This document shows positions 8,403-18,166 of a stretch of DNA of 44,485 bases, piece after piece (positions within the stretch are counted from its first letter, which is position 1; each line of letters opens with the position of its first letter). Source of the DNA: UBA5336 sp039815055 (GTDB taxonomy: Bacteria; Pseudomonadota; Alphaproteobacteria; Caulobacterales; Hyphomonadaceae); contig JBCCAA010000019.1 in the NCBI GenBank assembly GCA_039815055.1, positions 1 to 44,485 of the forward strand. The letters are read 5' to 3'. The notes under the pieces were generated by a model, which did not search any database, was not told the DNA's origin, and saw only the letters and a list, made by a program, of their open reading frames with translations. Position numbers and translations under genes: made by a program.

Positions 8403-10070
8403 TCAGCGCCGCCAGGCCATAAAAGCAAGCAGAGAAAACAGCACAAGCGTCAACGGAAACAACATCTGCCCCGTCCGGGACTGGAACAAGGGCGACACAA
8501 CCGGGCTGGGAAGCGGTCCACGAAGCGTTTGCCCCGCCCACCCGTCCGGGTTGTCTTGCGCAAGCGCCGTGCGCTGGGTCTCTCTTCCGTACCCATCAAC
8601 AATGGCAGACACGCCCCGGCTGGCGACGCGCGCCATCGGCAATCCCGACTCAATCGCACGGTAGCGATTCTGTGCGTAATGCTGAGCCGGCCCGACCACC
8701 GCGCCAAACCAACCATCATTGGAAACAACCACAATCCAGTCCGCGCGATGACCGGCCGTTTGCTGCGCATCATAAGCGACATTTGGATAGAGCGCCTCAT
8801 AGCAGATCATGGCGACAAAGGGCGGTACGCCATCACCATAAACCACGGCAGGACCAACGCCGGGCTTGAAGCCATTGGTCGCCATTTGCTGCATCGCGCC
8901 GGGCAGAATCCCTGAAATCGCCTGGCCGAAGGGAATGATTTCCGCAATGGGAAGCTCGCCGACCGGAACAAGCCTGTGCTTGTCGTAGAGACCTGCTGCG
9001 CCTGTAACCGCGCTTTCTTGCGACAGAATCGCCAGCGCATTGAACCAATCATTGCTCCCGGCTGCCCGCCTTGTTGTCCCCGCAATCAGGCTTCTCTCGC
9101 CAAGATAGGCTGCTGTGGGTTCAAGCTGCCGCGCTTCAAGCAAGTTGCTACCCGTGGCGCCCTCGGGCCACAAGATAATGTCCCCGGCCTCACCCGTGCC
9201 ATCGGTCAGCCATTGCAAGTACCGCCGGAACACCGCCGGGTTTGCTGTGGTAAAACTCGCATCGCGGGGATGCGGAACGTACTTTTCGCTCTGCGGCACA
9301 CCGACATCCATCAGGACCAATTGATGCTCTGTGAACTCGGTCGGCGCCTGGAGCTTTTGTGCGCCCCAGGCCCATAGCCCAGCAATCAAAACCACAGATA
9401 CGACAGCCGGTAGCAATCGTCCTGAAAGTCCGCGTTTTTCACGGGTATCGACGAGGGCCGCCGGGCTTGCGCAGGCGAAGATCGTAATCAGGGTGAGCCA
9501 ATACACGCCGCCAAGACTGGCCGCCTGGGATAACGCACCACCCGGCAAAAAGGTTGTCCCAGCCAGATTCCAGGGGAAACCGCCAAACAAGGCGCCGCGA
9601 ATCCACTCCCCAAGGCCGAAAAACAGGGCAAAAATGAAAATTCTCGACGGTGAAGATGACCAAAACGCCCCCGCCATCGTCATCACCGCACCCCAGATCA
9701 ACGCCATGCCGCCCGGCAACACAATGAGCGGTAACCAGAGGAAGACGGCGTGTTTTTCCGGCTCCACCAGGAACGGCGATGCGGTCCAGTGAAGCGAGAC
9801 CAGGAAAAAGCCGAAACCGAAAGCCCATCCGCGGGCAAACACAGCACGGCCCCACCGTTTCAATCCCCGCGCGCCATCGATCATCCAAACCAGACCGGTC
9901 AGACTGACAATCAGTGCCGCTGTGACGTGAAACGGCGCAAAAGCAAGCGCCGAAAACGCGCCGAGCAAGATTGAGATGCCCATGGCGCGCCAGCGACGCG
10001 CACGCGCCAAAGCCTCATGCAGCGGCCCCAGCGCCGTGACCCCGTGTCCTGCGGTTGCCAGGTCGGTCAT
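8403..10070 (-). CDS. lnt: Apolipoprotein N-acyltransferase
   Basis: This 555-residue inner-membrane enzyme adds the third acyl chain to diacylglyceryl-Cys of lipoproteins. The N-terminal 240 residues are hydrophobic helices. The periplasmic nitrilase domain (about 250-520) carries the Glu-Lys-Cys triad: E303 in WPEGATG, K364 in YDKHRLVPVGE and C423 in ICYEALYP. The C-terminus ends in one more helix and MAWRR. It overlaps the corC stop by 4 nt (ATGA at 10067-10070), indicating translational coupling. At least three lipoproteins in this window are potential substrates. Confidence 0.97.
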   Translation of the reverse strand: MTDLATAGHGVTALGPLHEALARARRWRAMGISILLGAFSALAFAPFHVTAALIVSLTGLVWMIDGARGLKRWGRAVFARGWAFGFGFFLVSLHWTASPFLVEPEKHAVFLWLPLIVLPGGMALIWGAVMTMAGAFWSSSPSRIFIFALFFGLGEWIRGALFGGFPWNLAGTTFLPGGALSQAASLGGVYWLTLITIFACASPAALVDTREKRGLSGRLLPAVVSVVLIAGLWAWGAQKLQAPTEFTEHQLVLMDVGVPQSEKYVPHPRDASFTTANPAVFRRYLQWLTDGTGEAGDIILWPEGATGSNLLEARQLEPTAAYLGERSLIAGTTRRAAGSNDWFNALAILSQESAVTGAAGLYDKHRLVPVGELPIAEIIPFGQAISGILPGAMQQMATNGFKPGVGPAVVYGDGVPPFVAMICYEALYPNVAYDAQQTAGHRADWIVVVSNDGWFGAVVGPAQHYAQNRYRAIESGLPMARVASRGVSAIVDGYGRETQRTALAQDNPDGWAGQTLRGPLPSPVVSPLFQSRTGQMLFPLTLVLFSLLAFMAWRR

Positions 10071-10936
10071 GTTGCGTCGGGTGTCGCCGGGGTCGCGGGC
10101 GCTGTTCGCAAACGGAGCCTGCGGATGCGGCGGCTGTCACCATCCATGATTTCCACATCGACGCCGGTCGGATGCCTTAACACCTCGCCACGCACCGGAA
10201 TGCGGCCAGCGAGGGCGAACGCAATACCGCCCAGAGTGTCGATCTCATCGTCACGGTCGGGCAACGACAGGTCGAGCCCGGTGTCTTCCTGAAAGTCTTC
10301 GATCTCCATGCGGGCATCCACTTCAAACACGTTCCGGCCACGCCGGATAATCTGATCCGTGTCTTCATCGTGTTCGTCTTCAATGTCTCCGACAATTTCT
10401 TCAACCAGGTCTTCAAGGGTGACCAGACCATCGGTGCCGCCATACTCATCCACCACAAGGGCGATATGAATGCGCGTCGATTGCATCTTCACCAATAGAT
10501 CCGCAAGCGGCATGGACGCTGGCACGTACAGCACCTCCCGACACATCCGCGCCAGCGGTTTTCCATCTTCGGCGCCCGACGCCGCAATCTCCGTCACAAC
10601 ATCCTTGATGTGGACGAATCCGATCGGGTCATCGAGCGTTTCCCGGTATATGGGTAGCCGTGAGTGCGCCACATCAGCAAAGAACCGAATCACTTCTGAC
10701 AGCGGCGTATCGGCCTCAATCGCAACGATATCCGCACGCGGGATCATGACATCGGAAACGGCCGCGCGCTCAAACTCGCTGACGCGCAGACGCATATCCG
10801 TTTCAGCCGTATGACCGTTCAAGGAATGGGACGTGTTTTCATCGGTCTCGTCACGGCGACCGAATGCAAACAAGCGCCCCAGCCGACTTCGGCCAGCATC
10901 ACTTGGATCAGAAGAGTCAGAATCGGTCATCGCCAT
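10067..10936 (-). CDS. CBS-pair/CorC-HlyC domain protein (hemolysin-like, soluble form)
   Basis: This 289-residue protein has no transmembrane segment. It has an acidic N-terminus, two CBS domains (about 55-185: MIPRADIVAIEAD, HSRLPIYRETLDDPIGFVH, VDEYGGTDGLVTLEDLVEE) and the C-terminal CorC_HlyC domain (about 200-285). This is the short CorC/TlyC form that sits beside ybeY and lnt in alphaproteobacteria. Roles in Mg/Co efflux or membrane integrity are proposed for the family. It lies 9 bp downstream of the ybeY stop and overlaps lnt. A membrane-bound paralogue occurs at 23166-24455. Confidence 0.93.
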   Translation of the reverse strand: MAMTDSDSSDPSDAGRSRLGRLFAFGRRDETDENTSHSLNGHTAETDMRLRVSEFERAAVSDVMIPRADIVAIEADTPLSEVIRFFADVAHSRLPIYRETLDDPIGFVHIKDVVTEIAASGAEDGKPLARMCREVLYVPASMPLADLLVKMQSTRIHIALVVDEYGGTDGLVTLEDLVEEIVGDIEDEHDEDTDQIIRRGRNVFEVDARMEIEDFQEDTGLDLSLPDRDDEIDTLGGIAFALAGRIPVRGEVLRHPTGVDVEIMDGDSRRIRRLRLRTAPATPATPDAT

Positions 10937-10945
10937 GGCTTAAGC

Positions 10946-11404
10946 CTATTTGGAATATGGGTCAGGGAGGCCAAGTCTGGCAAGCGCTTTAACTTCCAGC
11001 GCTTCCATTTCTGATGCCTCTGTGTCTTCGCGATGATCATGGCCCTCCAAATGAAGGAAGCCGTGGACCAGCATATGCGTAAGATGGGCCGCCAGCGGGC
11101 GACCGGCGGATGCGGCATCTCGCGCGCAAACCCCGTAACCAACCGCGATATCTCCGAGGAAATCAGGCGTTTCAGGCCCGGCCGGAAAAGACAACACATC
11201 GGTCGGCAGGTCCTTTTCACGCCATTGCGCGTTCAACGCCTGCATTTCTCCATCACCTGTCAGCAAAACTGATACGCTGCCCTTTGCGGGCGATTCCAAT
11301 ACCGACGCCGCCGCGCCAAGAGCCGCGTTTACGATCGCTTCAGTGTCACCCAGAACTGTCCACGCCTCATCTGCGCAGCGTAAATCCAATTGAATTGCGC
11401 TCAC
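10946..11404 (-). CDS. ybeY: Endoribonuclease YbeY, rRNA maturation factor
   Basis: This 152-residue protein has the zinc motif HGFLHLEGHDH (H114, H118, H124) and the preceding TDVLSFP characteristic of YbeY, a metalloprotein needed for 16S rRNA 3'-end processing and ribosome quality control. The length is normal. Its start overlaps the phoH stop (ATGA at 11401-11404), and the corC gene follows 9 bp later, within a miaB-phoH-ybeY-corC-lnt unit. Confidence 0.96.
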   Translation of the reverse strand: MSAIQLDLRCADEAWTVLGDTEAIVNAALGAAASVLESPAKGSVSVLLTGDGEMQALNAQWREKDLPTDVLSFPAGPETPDFLGDIAVGYGVCARDAASAGRPLAAHLTHMLVHGFLHLEGHDHREDTEASEMEALEVKALARLGLPDPYSK

Positions 11405-12380
11405 CCTGCCCCCGCCGCCGCATAGGCATTGATAATGCGAGACACCAGTGCATGGCGCACCACGTCTTTTGATGTGAGCCGAGAGACTGATATTCCATCG
11501 ACGTTTTCAAGGATCGACAGGGCATGAATGAGCCCCGATGGCTGGCTGCCGGGAAGATCCACTTGCTCGATATCGCCGGTCACGACCATGCGGGAGTTTC
11601 GGCCAAGTCGGGTCAGCACCATCTTCATCTGCTGGATCGACGTGTTCTGCGCTTCATCCACAATGACAAACGCCTTTTTCAGCGTTCGTCCGCGCATGAA
11701 GGCGAGCGGTGCGACTTCGATTTCTCCGCGCGACAAACGCCGTTCCATTTGCTCCTGGCCCATTAACTCACGGAGTGAATCCCAGATCGGTTGCATGTAG
11801 GGATCGACCTTTTCTTCCAGCGTGCCGGGCAAGAATCCGAGCTTCTCACCGGCCTCAACCGCTGGGCGGGTTACAATCAACCGTTCGCGCACACCGGCAA
11901 GCAGTTCGGCAACACCCACTGCCACGGCCAGATAGGTTTTGCCTGTTCCTGCGGGGCCGACCCCAAAACAAAGGCCGTTCTGGGCGCTGGACAGGCGGTC
12001 GAGATATGCAGATTGCCCCGATGTTTGAGGCGTGACAGGTCGTTTAAGCCCGGTGAGACTGGAAAATGACGCTTCCGGAGCTTGTGCAGACGCGATTGCG
12101 CCATCCAGCTCCAGATCCGTAGCATCGGCGCCGCCGTTTAAACGGCGCTCAAATTCAGCCAACGCCGCTTCAGCAATCGAGACGCCTTCGGACGTGCCGA
12201 AGATGATGATCCCGCCGCCCTGGCTTTCCAGCCTCAGGCCGTAATCGGCAAGTTTTGCCTCGATCCGCTGCAAATTCGCGTGGTGCGGACCGCAAAGATC
12301 GCGCAAACGCTCCGGCGAGGCGACATCATAAATCCGGCTAACCGGGGCGTTCGGTGAGGCTGGAGGACGCGGCGCCAAAC

Positions 12381-12384
<4 letters not shown>
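11401..12384 (-). CDS. PhoH-like ATPase
   Basis: This 327-residue P-loop protein has Walker A GVGPAGTGKT (141-150) and Walker B FVIVDEAQN (about 239-247), followed by TGDIEQVDLP, the PhoH-family pattern. The N-terminal 110 residues include a KH-like region (EAKLADYGLRLESQGGGII). PhoH/YbeZ partners with YbeY and is thought to be an RNA-associated ATPase or helicase. It overlaps both neighbours by 4 nt (miaB at 12381-12384, ybeY at 11401-11404), so the three are probably co-translated. Confidence 0.95.
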
Positions 12385-13757
<1,373 letters not shown>

Positions 13758-13803
13758 CGCGCGCTCTATGCCTGAAAATCGGCCGTGAGGCCAGATGGCT
13801 CGA

Positions 13804-14235
13804 TCATTCCACCAGCGCCGCAGCATCAGGTAAGCAAGGCGGCGCAAGACGTTCGACGATCTCGGTCGCTGCAAACCGCGTGAAGTCGCCGGAAATCAAA
13901 ATGCGTCCATCCAATATGGGCGTATGAACAACAGGGGAGGCGATCACATCTTCGTCCAATCGAAGCTCAATCGGCTGACCCAACTGTTCGCGTGTCAGAG
14001 TGGCGACAGACCAGGCCGCGTCTTCATCCAACTGGATCGTAATCCCGAACCGACCGGTCGCGGAATCTTCCTGGACCTGGGCCTGCACTGATTGTGGTGC
14101 GAATTCCAACGGACCAATGCCAAGCATGGCCGGACTGATCGTTTCGGGCCGACACACCGGCTCAGCAACAGGCGGCTCTGGCGCCAGACACGCCGCAATC
14201 AAACCTGTCGGAAGCAACCACACAAACCGCAGCAT
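13804..14235 (-). CDS. Lipoprotein with SecDF P1 head-like domain
   Basis: This 143-residue precursor starts MLRFVWLLPTGLIAAC; LIAAC is a lipobox with the lipidated Cys at residue 16. The C-terminal half (AWSVATLTREQLGQPIELRL ... PVVHTPILDGRILISGDF) resembles the head subdomain of the SecD P1 periplasmic region. Small lipoproteins with only this subdomain occur in alphaproteobacteria and have no firm function. The gene lies 46 bp upstream of the miaB start on the same strand. Confidence 0.75.
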   Translation of the reverse strand: MLRFVWLLPTGLIAACLAPEPPVAEPVCRPETISPAMLGIGPLEFAPQSVQAQVQEDSATGRFGITIQLDEDAAWSVATLTREQLGQPIELRLDEDVIASPVVHTPILDGRILISGDFTRFAATEIVERLAPPCLPDAAALVE

Positions 14236-14301
14236 CTCTTGAACTCTTCGTTTGAAGTAATGCTGAGTAGTTGGATAAGAATTCGCGAAGAAACAGACTT
14301 G

Positions 14302-14347
14302 AAAAACAAAAAAGCCCCATCCGGAACGGACCCGGACGAGGCTTTTA
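14302..14347 (-). terminator. Rho-independent terminator after rplS
   Basis: On the minus strand, 14346-14332 pairs with 14324-14310 in a stem of about 15 bp (two G-U pairs) with a 7-nt loop. It is followed by a T-rich tract, so the poly-A/poly-T flanks also pair. It lies 21 bp after the rplS stop and clearly ends the trmD-rplS transcript. Confidence 0.9.
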
Positions 14348-14367
14348 CATTTTTTGGTCAGAAAAGC

Positions 14368-14934
14368 CTAGTTTTCGGCCTCTCCGCCTTCAGCTTCTGC
14401 GGCGGCGGCTTCAGCCGCAGCGGCAGCGGCTGCTGCAGCTTCTTGCTCGGCCTTGGCCTTTGCCATGGCTTCACGCTCTTTGGCTGCCGCTTCCTGGCGC
14501 GCCAGCTTGTCAGCAGCGCGCTGGCGTTTGCGTTCGGTCTTGGAAACGGCGATCTCGACTTGCTCGATGCCGTGGCCGGTCGTCCGCTCAGCGATCCGGG
14601 CGGACTTACCGCGGCGATCGCGCAGGTAGTACAGTTTGGCGCGGCGCACGCGGCCCTTGCGCTTCACTTCCACACTATCAACGTTTGGCGAATACAGTGG
14701 GAACACACGCTCGACGCCTTCACCGAAGGAGATCTTGCGAACGGTGAAGTTCTCATTGATGCCGCCGCCGGAGCGGGCAATGCAGACGCCTTCAAAGCGC
14801 TGGATCCGCTCGCGCTCGCCCTCTTTGATGCGAACGTTGACCGTCAGCGTGTCACCCGGCGAGAAGTCGGGCATGGATTTGCCATCATGGAGGCGGGCAG
14901 CCTCTTCGGCTTCAAGTTCCTGAATGATATTCAT
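14368..14934 (-). CDS. rplS: 50S ribosomal protein L19 with Ala/Glu-rich extension
   Basis: The 188-residue protein starts MNIIQELEAEEAARL and has the L19 core (PDFSPGDTLTVNVRIKEGER, RSGGGINENFTVRKIS, GVERVFPLYSP, KRKGRVRRAKLYYLR), ending near residue 115-120. A tail of about 65 residues follows, rich in Ala, Glu, Lys and Arg, with an uninterrupted poly-Ala run near 164-172. L19 sits at the 30S/50S interface. Long L19 tails are common in alphaproteobacteria. The gene follows trmD by 18 bp. Confidence 0.97.
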   Translation of the reverse strand: MNIIQELEAEEAARLHDGKSMPDFSPGDTLTVNVRIKEGERERIQRFEGVCIARSGGGINENFTVRKISFGEGVERVFPLYSPNVDSVEVKRKGRVRRAKLYYLRDRRGKSARIAERTTGHGIEQVEIAVSKTERKRQRAADKLARQEAAAKEREAMAKAKAEQEAAAAAAAAAEAAAAEAEGGEAEN

Positions 14935-14952
14935 CGCCAGTCTCCGGACGCG

Positions 14953-15645
14953 TTACGCTTCGTTTTCGGTGCGCTTGAGGAGGTCAGGCCGCCTCTCCCG
15001 CGTGATTTTTGTCGCCTCTGTGCGCCGCCAGGTCTCCACTTTGCCGTGGTCGCCTGATGTCAGCACCTCTGGAACCTCCCGGCCCTCCCACACCCGTGGC
15101 CGAGTGTAGTGGGGATATTCGAGCAGCCCCGTCTCAAAACTCTCATCTTCCAGCGAGGCTTCGTTGCCTGCAACACCGGGAAGGAGCCTCACACACGCTT
15201 CTATCAGCGCCTGGGCCGCCACCTCGCCGCCGGCAAGCACAAAGTCGCCCAGCGAGATTTCCTCCATGTCACAGGCGTCAATCGCCCGCTGATCCAGACC
15301 TTCAAAGCGGCCGCAAAACAAAATCAACCCTGGTCCACTGGCGATCTCTCGCACGCGGGCCTGGGTGAGCGGCTTGCCCCTCGGGCTCAGATAAATCAGT
15401 GGCCGTTCCCCACGGGGCGTACCACTTACCGCTGCCGCCGCCACATCGGGTCTCAGCACCATACCAGCACCGCCCCCGAAAGGGGTGTCGTCAACGGATC
15501 GGTGCTTATGATGTGAAAAATCCCGGATGTCCAGTGTCTCAAGCGACCAAATTCCAGCCTGGCGCGCACGCTCGATGATGGAGACGCCAAGAACGCCCGG
15601 AAAGGCGTCCGGAAAAAGGGTGAGAACGGAGGCTTGGAAGGTCAT
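14953..15645 (-). CDS. trmD: tRNA (guanine-N1-)-methyltransferase
   Basis: This 230-residue SPOUT-class enzyme makes m1G37. Visible signatures are TLFPDAFPGVLG, HHKHRSVDDTPFGGGAGMVL, LFCGRFEGLDQRAID, ISLGDFVLAGGE and the C-terminal LEYPHYTRP, the trefoil-knot and substrate motifs of TrmD. The ATG at 15643-15645 (MTFQASVLTLFP) is the standard start; an in-frame ATG lies 9 nt upstream at 15652-15654. It forms a pair with rplS. The usual upstream partners rpsP and rimM are not here. Confidence 0.97.
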   Translation of the reverse strand: MTFQASVLTLFPDAFPGVLGVSIIERARQAGIWSLETLDIRDFSHHKHRSVDDTPFGGGAGMVLRPDVAAAAVSGTPRGERPLIYLSPRGKPLTQARVREIASGPGLILFCGRFEGLDQRAIDACDMEEISLGDFVLAGGEVAAQALIEACVRLLPGVAGNEASLEDESFETGLLEYPHYTRPRVWEGREVPEVLTSGDHGKVETWRRTEATKITRERRPDLLKRTENEA

Positions 15646-15716
15646 TGTCGGCATAAAGCGCAAATTTTTGCGCTGCGCAAAAGCTCGTGTTCAGTCTGGG
15701 AGAGTAAAGTGCTCTC

Positions 15717-15998
15717 ATGTCTCCGATATGCGACTTCCTCAAGGGCTTTGGCCTCGGCCTGTTCCAGTGGGTAGCTAACCGTGTGATTTTCACCGTGGTC
15801 CGGGTCGGTGCGATCTTCGCGTTTCTATGGCTGATCGGGTGGCAACCCGCCATATTTGGCCACCCTTATGCGCCCGTTTTCGGCGTTGGTCTCGTCGTCC
15901 TGGGCGGTATTCTCTGGCGGCTTTGGAAGGCGTTTCCGCCCCAGGAAAAAGGCGATGCATGGGAAAAACTGGCAACCGGGGAAGGCGACAAGCCCTGA
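15717..15998 (+). CDS. Small integral membrane protein, hypothetical
   Basis: This 93-residue protein has two clear hydrophobic segments (about 8-44 and 52-72), separated by GWQPAIFGHPYAP, and ends in a charged tail (PPQEKGDAWEKLATGEGDKP). A GGAGAG lies about 12 nt before the ATG at 15717. I recognise no family. It is divergent from trmD (71 bp) and its stop is 2 bp from the convergent bdhA stop. The coding call rests on membrane-protein composition and tight fit with its neighbours. Confidence 0.6.
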   Translation: MSPICDFLKGFGLGLFQWVANRVIFTVVRVGAIFAFLWLIGWQPAIFGHPYAPVFGVGLVVLGGILWRLWKAFPPQEKGDAWEKLATGEGDKP

Positions 15999-16000
15999 AC

Positions 16001-16783
16001 TTACTGCGCGACCCAGCCCCCATCCATCTGCATCATGGCGCCATTGATCTGCGCCGCGTCATCTGAGCACAGGAAGGACGCCATGCCCGCCACTTGCTCG
16101 GCTGTCACAAATTCCTTGGTCGGCTGGGCGGCCAACAAGACATCGCGCTTGACCTCTTCCTCGGTAATGCCGCGCGATTTGGCGGTGTCGGCGATCTGGG
16201 CTTCCACCAGAGGCGTGAACACATAGCCCGGACAAATGGCATTGCAGCGCACGCCATGCTCGGCGCCTTCAAGAGCAACGACCTTTGTCAGCCCGGCAAT
16301 TCCGTGTTTGGCAGCGACGTAAGCAGACTTGTAGGGTGAGGCGACCAGAGCATGGGCGCTGGCGGTGTTGATGATCCGGCCCCAGCCCTTGTCCTTCATA
16401 TGCGGCATGGCCAGGCGGATCGTGTGAAACGCGGCCGTCAGGTTCAGCGCAATGATGAAATCCCATTTCGATTTAGGGAACTCGTCGATCGGCGCTACGT
16501 GCTGGACGCCGGCATTGTTGACCAGAATATCAACCCCGCCGAATTCTTCCTTGGCGTAGTCCATCAAATCTTCGATGGCCTCGGATTTGGTGAGGTCGGC
16601 GCCGTGAAAGCCGACTTTCAAACTGTATTCCCGCTCCATGGCGCGGCGCGTCTCTTCAATCTCATCGGCATTACCCAAGCCATTGAGGATGACATTTGCC
16701 CGATTACCGGCAAACTTCTCTGCGATGGCCTTGCCGATTCCACTGGTTGATCCCGTCACAAGGGCGGTTTTTCCATTCAGCAT
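16001..16783 (-). CDS. bdhA: D-3-hydroxybutyrate dehydrogenase (SDR family)
   Basis: This 260-residue short-chain dehydrogenase has the NAD-binding TGSTSGIG (10-17), NNAG (89-92) and a catalytic Ser142-Tyr155-Lys159 triad, matching HBDH numbering. The sequence VRCNAICPGYVFTPLVEAQI and the closing MDGGWVAQ fit D-3-hydroxybutyrate dehydrogenases, which interconvert 3-hydroxybutyrate and acetoacetate in PHB and ketone turnover. A clear AAGGAG precedes the ATG. No other PHB gene is present in the window. Confidence 0.9.
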   Translation of the reverse strand: MLNGKTALVTGSTSGIGKAIAEKFAGNRANVILNGLGNADEIEETRRAMEREYSLKVGFHGADLTKSEAIEDLMDYAKEEFGGVDILVNNAGVQHVAPIDEFPKSKWDFIIALNLTAAFHTIRLAMPHMKDKGWGRIINTASAHALVASPYKSAYVAAKHGIAGLTKVVALEGAEHGVRCNAICPGYVFTPLVEAQIADTAKSRGITEEEVKRDVLLAAQPTKEFVTAEQVAGMASFLCSDDAAQINGAMMQMDGGWVAQ

Positions 16784-16881
16784 GTGTTCATCTCCTTGAG
16801 GCGCGCGCCGGTCCCCTTATAAGGATCGGTAGGGTGGGAACGCTTTTAGCCGTGTTGCGGCTGCGAAACAACGAGGTCGGT

Positions 16882-17322
16882 ATGGGTGATTGGCGTTCTG
16901 AACTCGCGGCGTTCCAAGCGGGACTGCCGGACTTTCTTTTGTTCACCGGCGTTGCAGGTGTGATGCTGGTTCTGGCGGTGGCCATTTACGTCAAATTGAC
17001 GCCCTGGCGCGAGTTGGCTCTGGTAAAAGACAAGAACGGCGCAGCCGGGCTGGCATTGTCTGGTGCGATTGTCGGTCTCGCCATTCCAATTTCAGCATGC
17101 CTGGCCAATTCAATCTCCATCTTCGGACTGGTGATCTGGGGCGTGGTCTCGCTGCTACTCCAGCTGCTCGCTTATCGCATTACCGATCTTCTACTGCGCG
17201 ATCTGCCGCGGCGGATTGAAGAAGACCAGGCCGGACCGGCCATCGTACTGATCGGCGCGAAACTGGCCTCGGCTGCACTTCTGGCAGCGGGCCTTTGGGA
17301 TCCGCACCTCCACGCACTATAA
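16882..17322 (+). CDS. DUF350 membrane protein
   Basis: This 146-residue protein has four hydrophobic segments and the DUF350 pattern: YVKLTPWRELALVKDKNGAA, LSGAIVGLAIPIS, VIWGVVSLLLQLLAYR, DLPRRIEEDQAGPAI. The start at 16882 is set by GAGG 5-6 nt upstream and by the family length. The function of DUF350 (YjfL-like) proteins is unknown. It is 22 bp upstream of the peptidase gene and probably co-transcribed with it and pyrF. Confidence 0.88.
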   Translation: MGDWRSELAAFQAGLPDFLLFTGVAGVMLVLAVAIYVKLTPWRELALVKDKNGAAGLALSGAIVGLAIPISACLANSISIFGLVIWGVVSLLLQLLAYRITDLLLRDLPRRIEEDQAGPAIVLIGAKLASAALLAAGLWDPHLHAL

Positions 17323-17344
17323 GTGTGAGGGAGCGTACGGCCTG

Positions 17345-18166
17345 ATGCGGCAACTCGATTTCGTTCTCTACGCTCTGGTTTTGGCGGTGGTCCTCTGGGC
17401 GCTTGCCGGCCCGGGTGGGGAGTCGGGCGACTCGCCAGAGACTTTGCCAGATCACATCGAAAACGACGGGCCCATGTTGCCCGACCCATCGGTCTTCGAC
17501 GAACGCATCCTTGTCATGGTGGACGACCCCCAGGATGGGATCGGCACCGCATTCGCAGTAAACAGGAACGGCCAGTGGCTAACGGCGCGCCACGTGGTGG
17601 AAGGTTGCCGGCAGGTCTCCCTGTTGGTGGCGCCAGGCCGTTATGTCCCGGTCCAATCGGTGAAAGTCTCCGACACTTCAGACCTGGCCCTGTTGACCAC
17701 GGGCCGGTCACCGCGCGCGGTGGATCTGGACCTGACCACACCGCTTTATGTGGGCGAGGAAGGCTTCCATGTAGGCTATCCTGGCGGGCGTCCGGGCGAA
17801 GCGGCCACCCGGCTGCTGGCGCGGTCGAAACTGCTCAGCCGCGGTCTGCGCCGCAGCGAAGAGGACGTAATCGCCTGGGCCGAAGTTGGCCGCACGCGCG
17901 GCCTGAACGGAAGTCTCGGCGGCCTGAGTGGCGGCCCGGTGTTCGACGCCAATGGCGTCGTCCGCGGAGTCATTGTCGCGGAAAGCCCGCGGCGCGGCCG
18001 GATTTACACCACCGCGCCGTCATCGATCACCACGTTTCTGGAGCAGGAAGGCGTTGAGGCTGGCGAAGGCCGCTCGACACCGTTCACCGTGAAAGACTAT
18101 GGCAGCCGCGCCGACGATGCTCGCAACTCGCTACAGGTGGTGAAGGTCGCCTGTCGCGTCTCATGA
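17345..18166 (+). CDS. Membrane-anchored trypsin-like serine peptidase
   Basis: The 273-residue protein has an N-terminal hydrophobic anchor (about 5-22) followed by a chymotrypsin-fold domain. The catalytic triad is H83 in LTARHVVEG, D113 in TSDLALLTTG and S195 in GGLSGGPVF. There is no PDZ domain, so it is not a full DegP. It likely works in the periplasm, tethered to the inner membrane, with an unknown substrate. Its stop overlaps the pyrF start by 4 nt (ATGA at 18163-18166). Confidence 0.88.
   Translation: MRQLDFVLYALVLAVVLWALAGPGGESGDSPETLPDHIENDGPMLPDPSVFDERILVMVDDPQDGIGTAFAVNRNGQWLTARHVVEGCRQVSLLVAPGRYVPVQSVKVSDTSDLALLTTGRSPRAVDLDLTTPLYVGEEGFHVGYPGGRPGEAATRLLARSKLLSRGLRRSEEDVIAWAEVGRTRGLNGSLGGLSGGPVFDANGVVRGVIVAESPRRGRIYTTAPSSITTFLEQEGVEAGEGRSTPFTVKDYGSRADDARNSLQVVKVACRVS

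Noticed and set aside
14092..15057. 321-codon plus-strand ORF across the lipoprotein, rplS and trmD
   Set aside because: It runs opposite rplS and its terminator. The Ala-rich tail of L19 yields an open antisense frame; there is no ribosome-binding site or domain.
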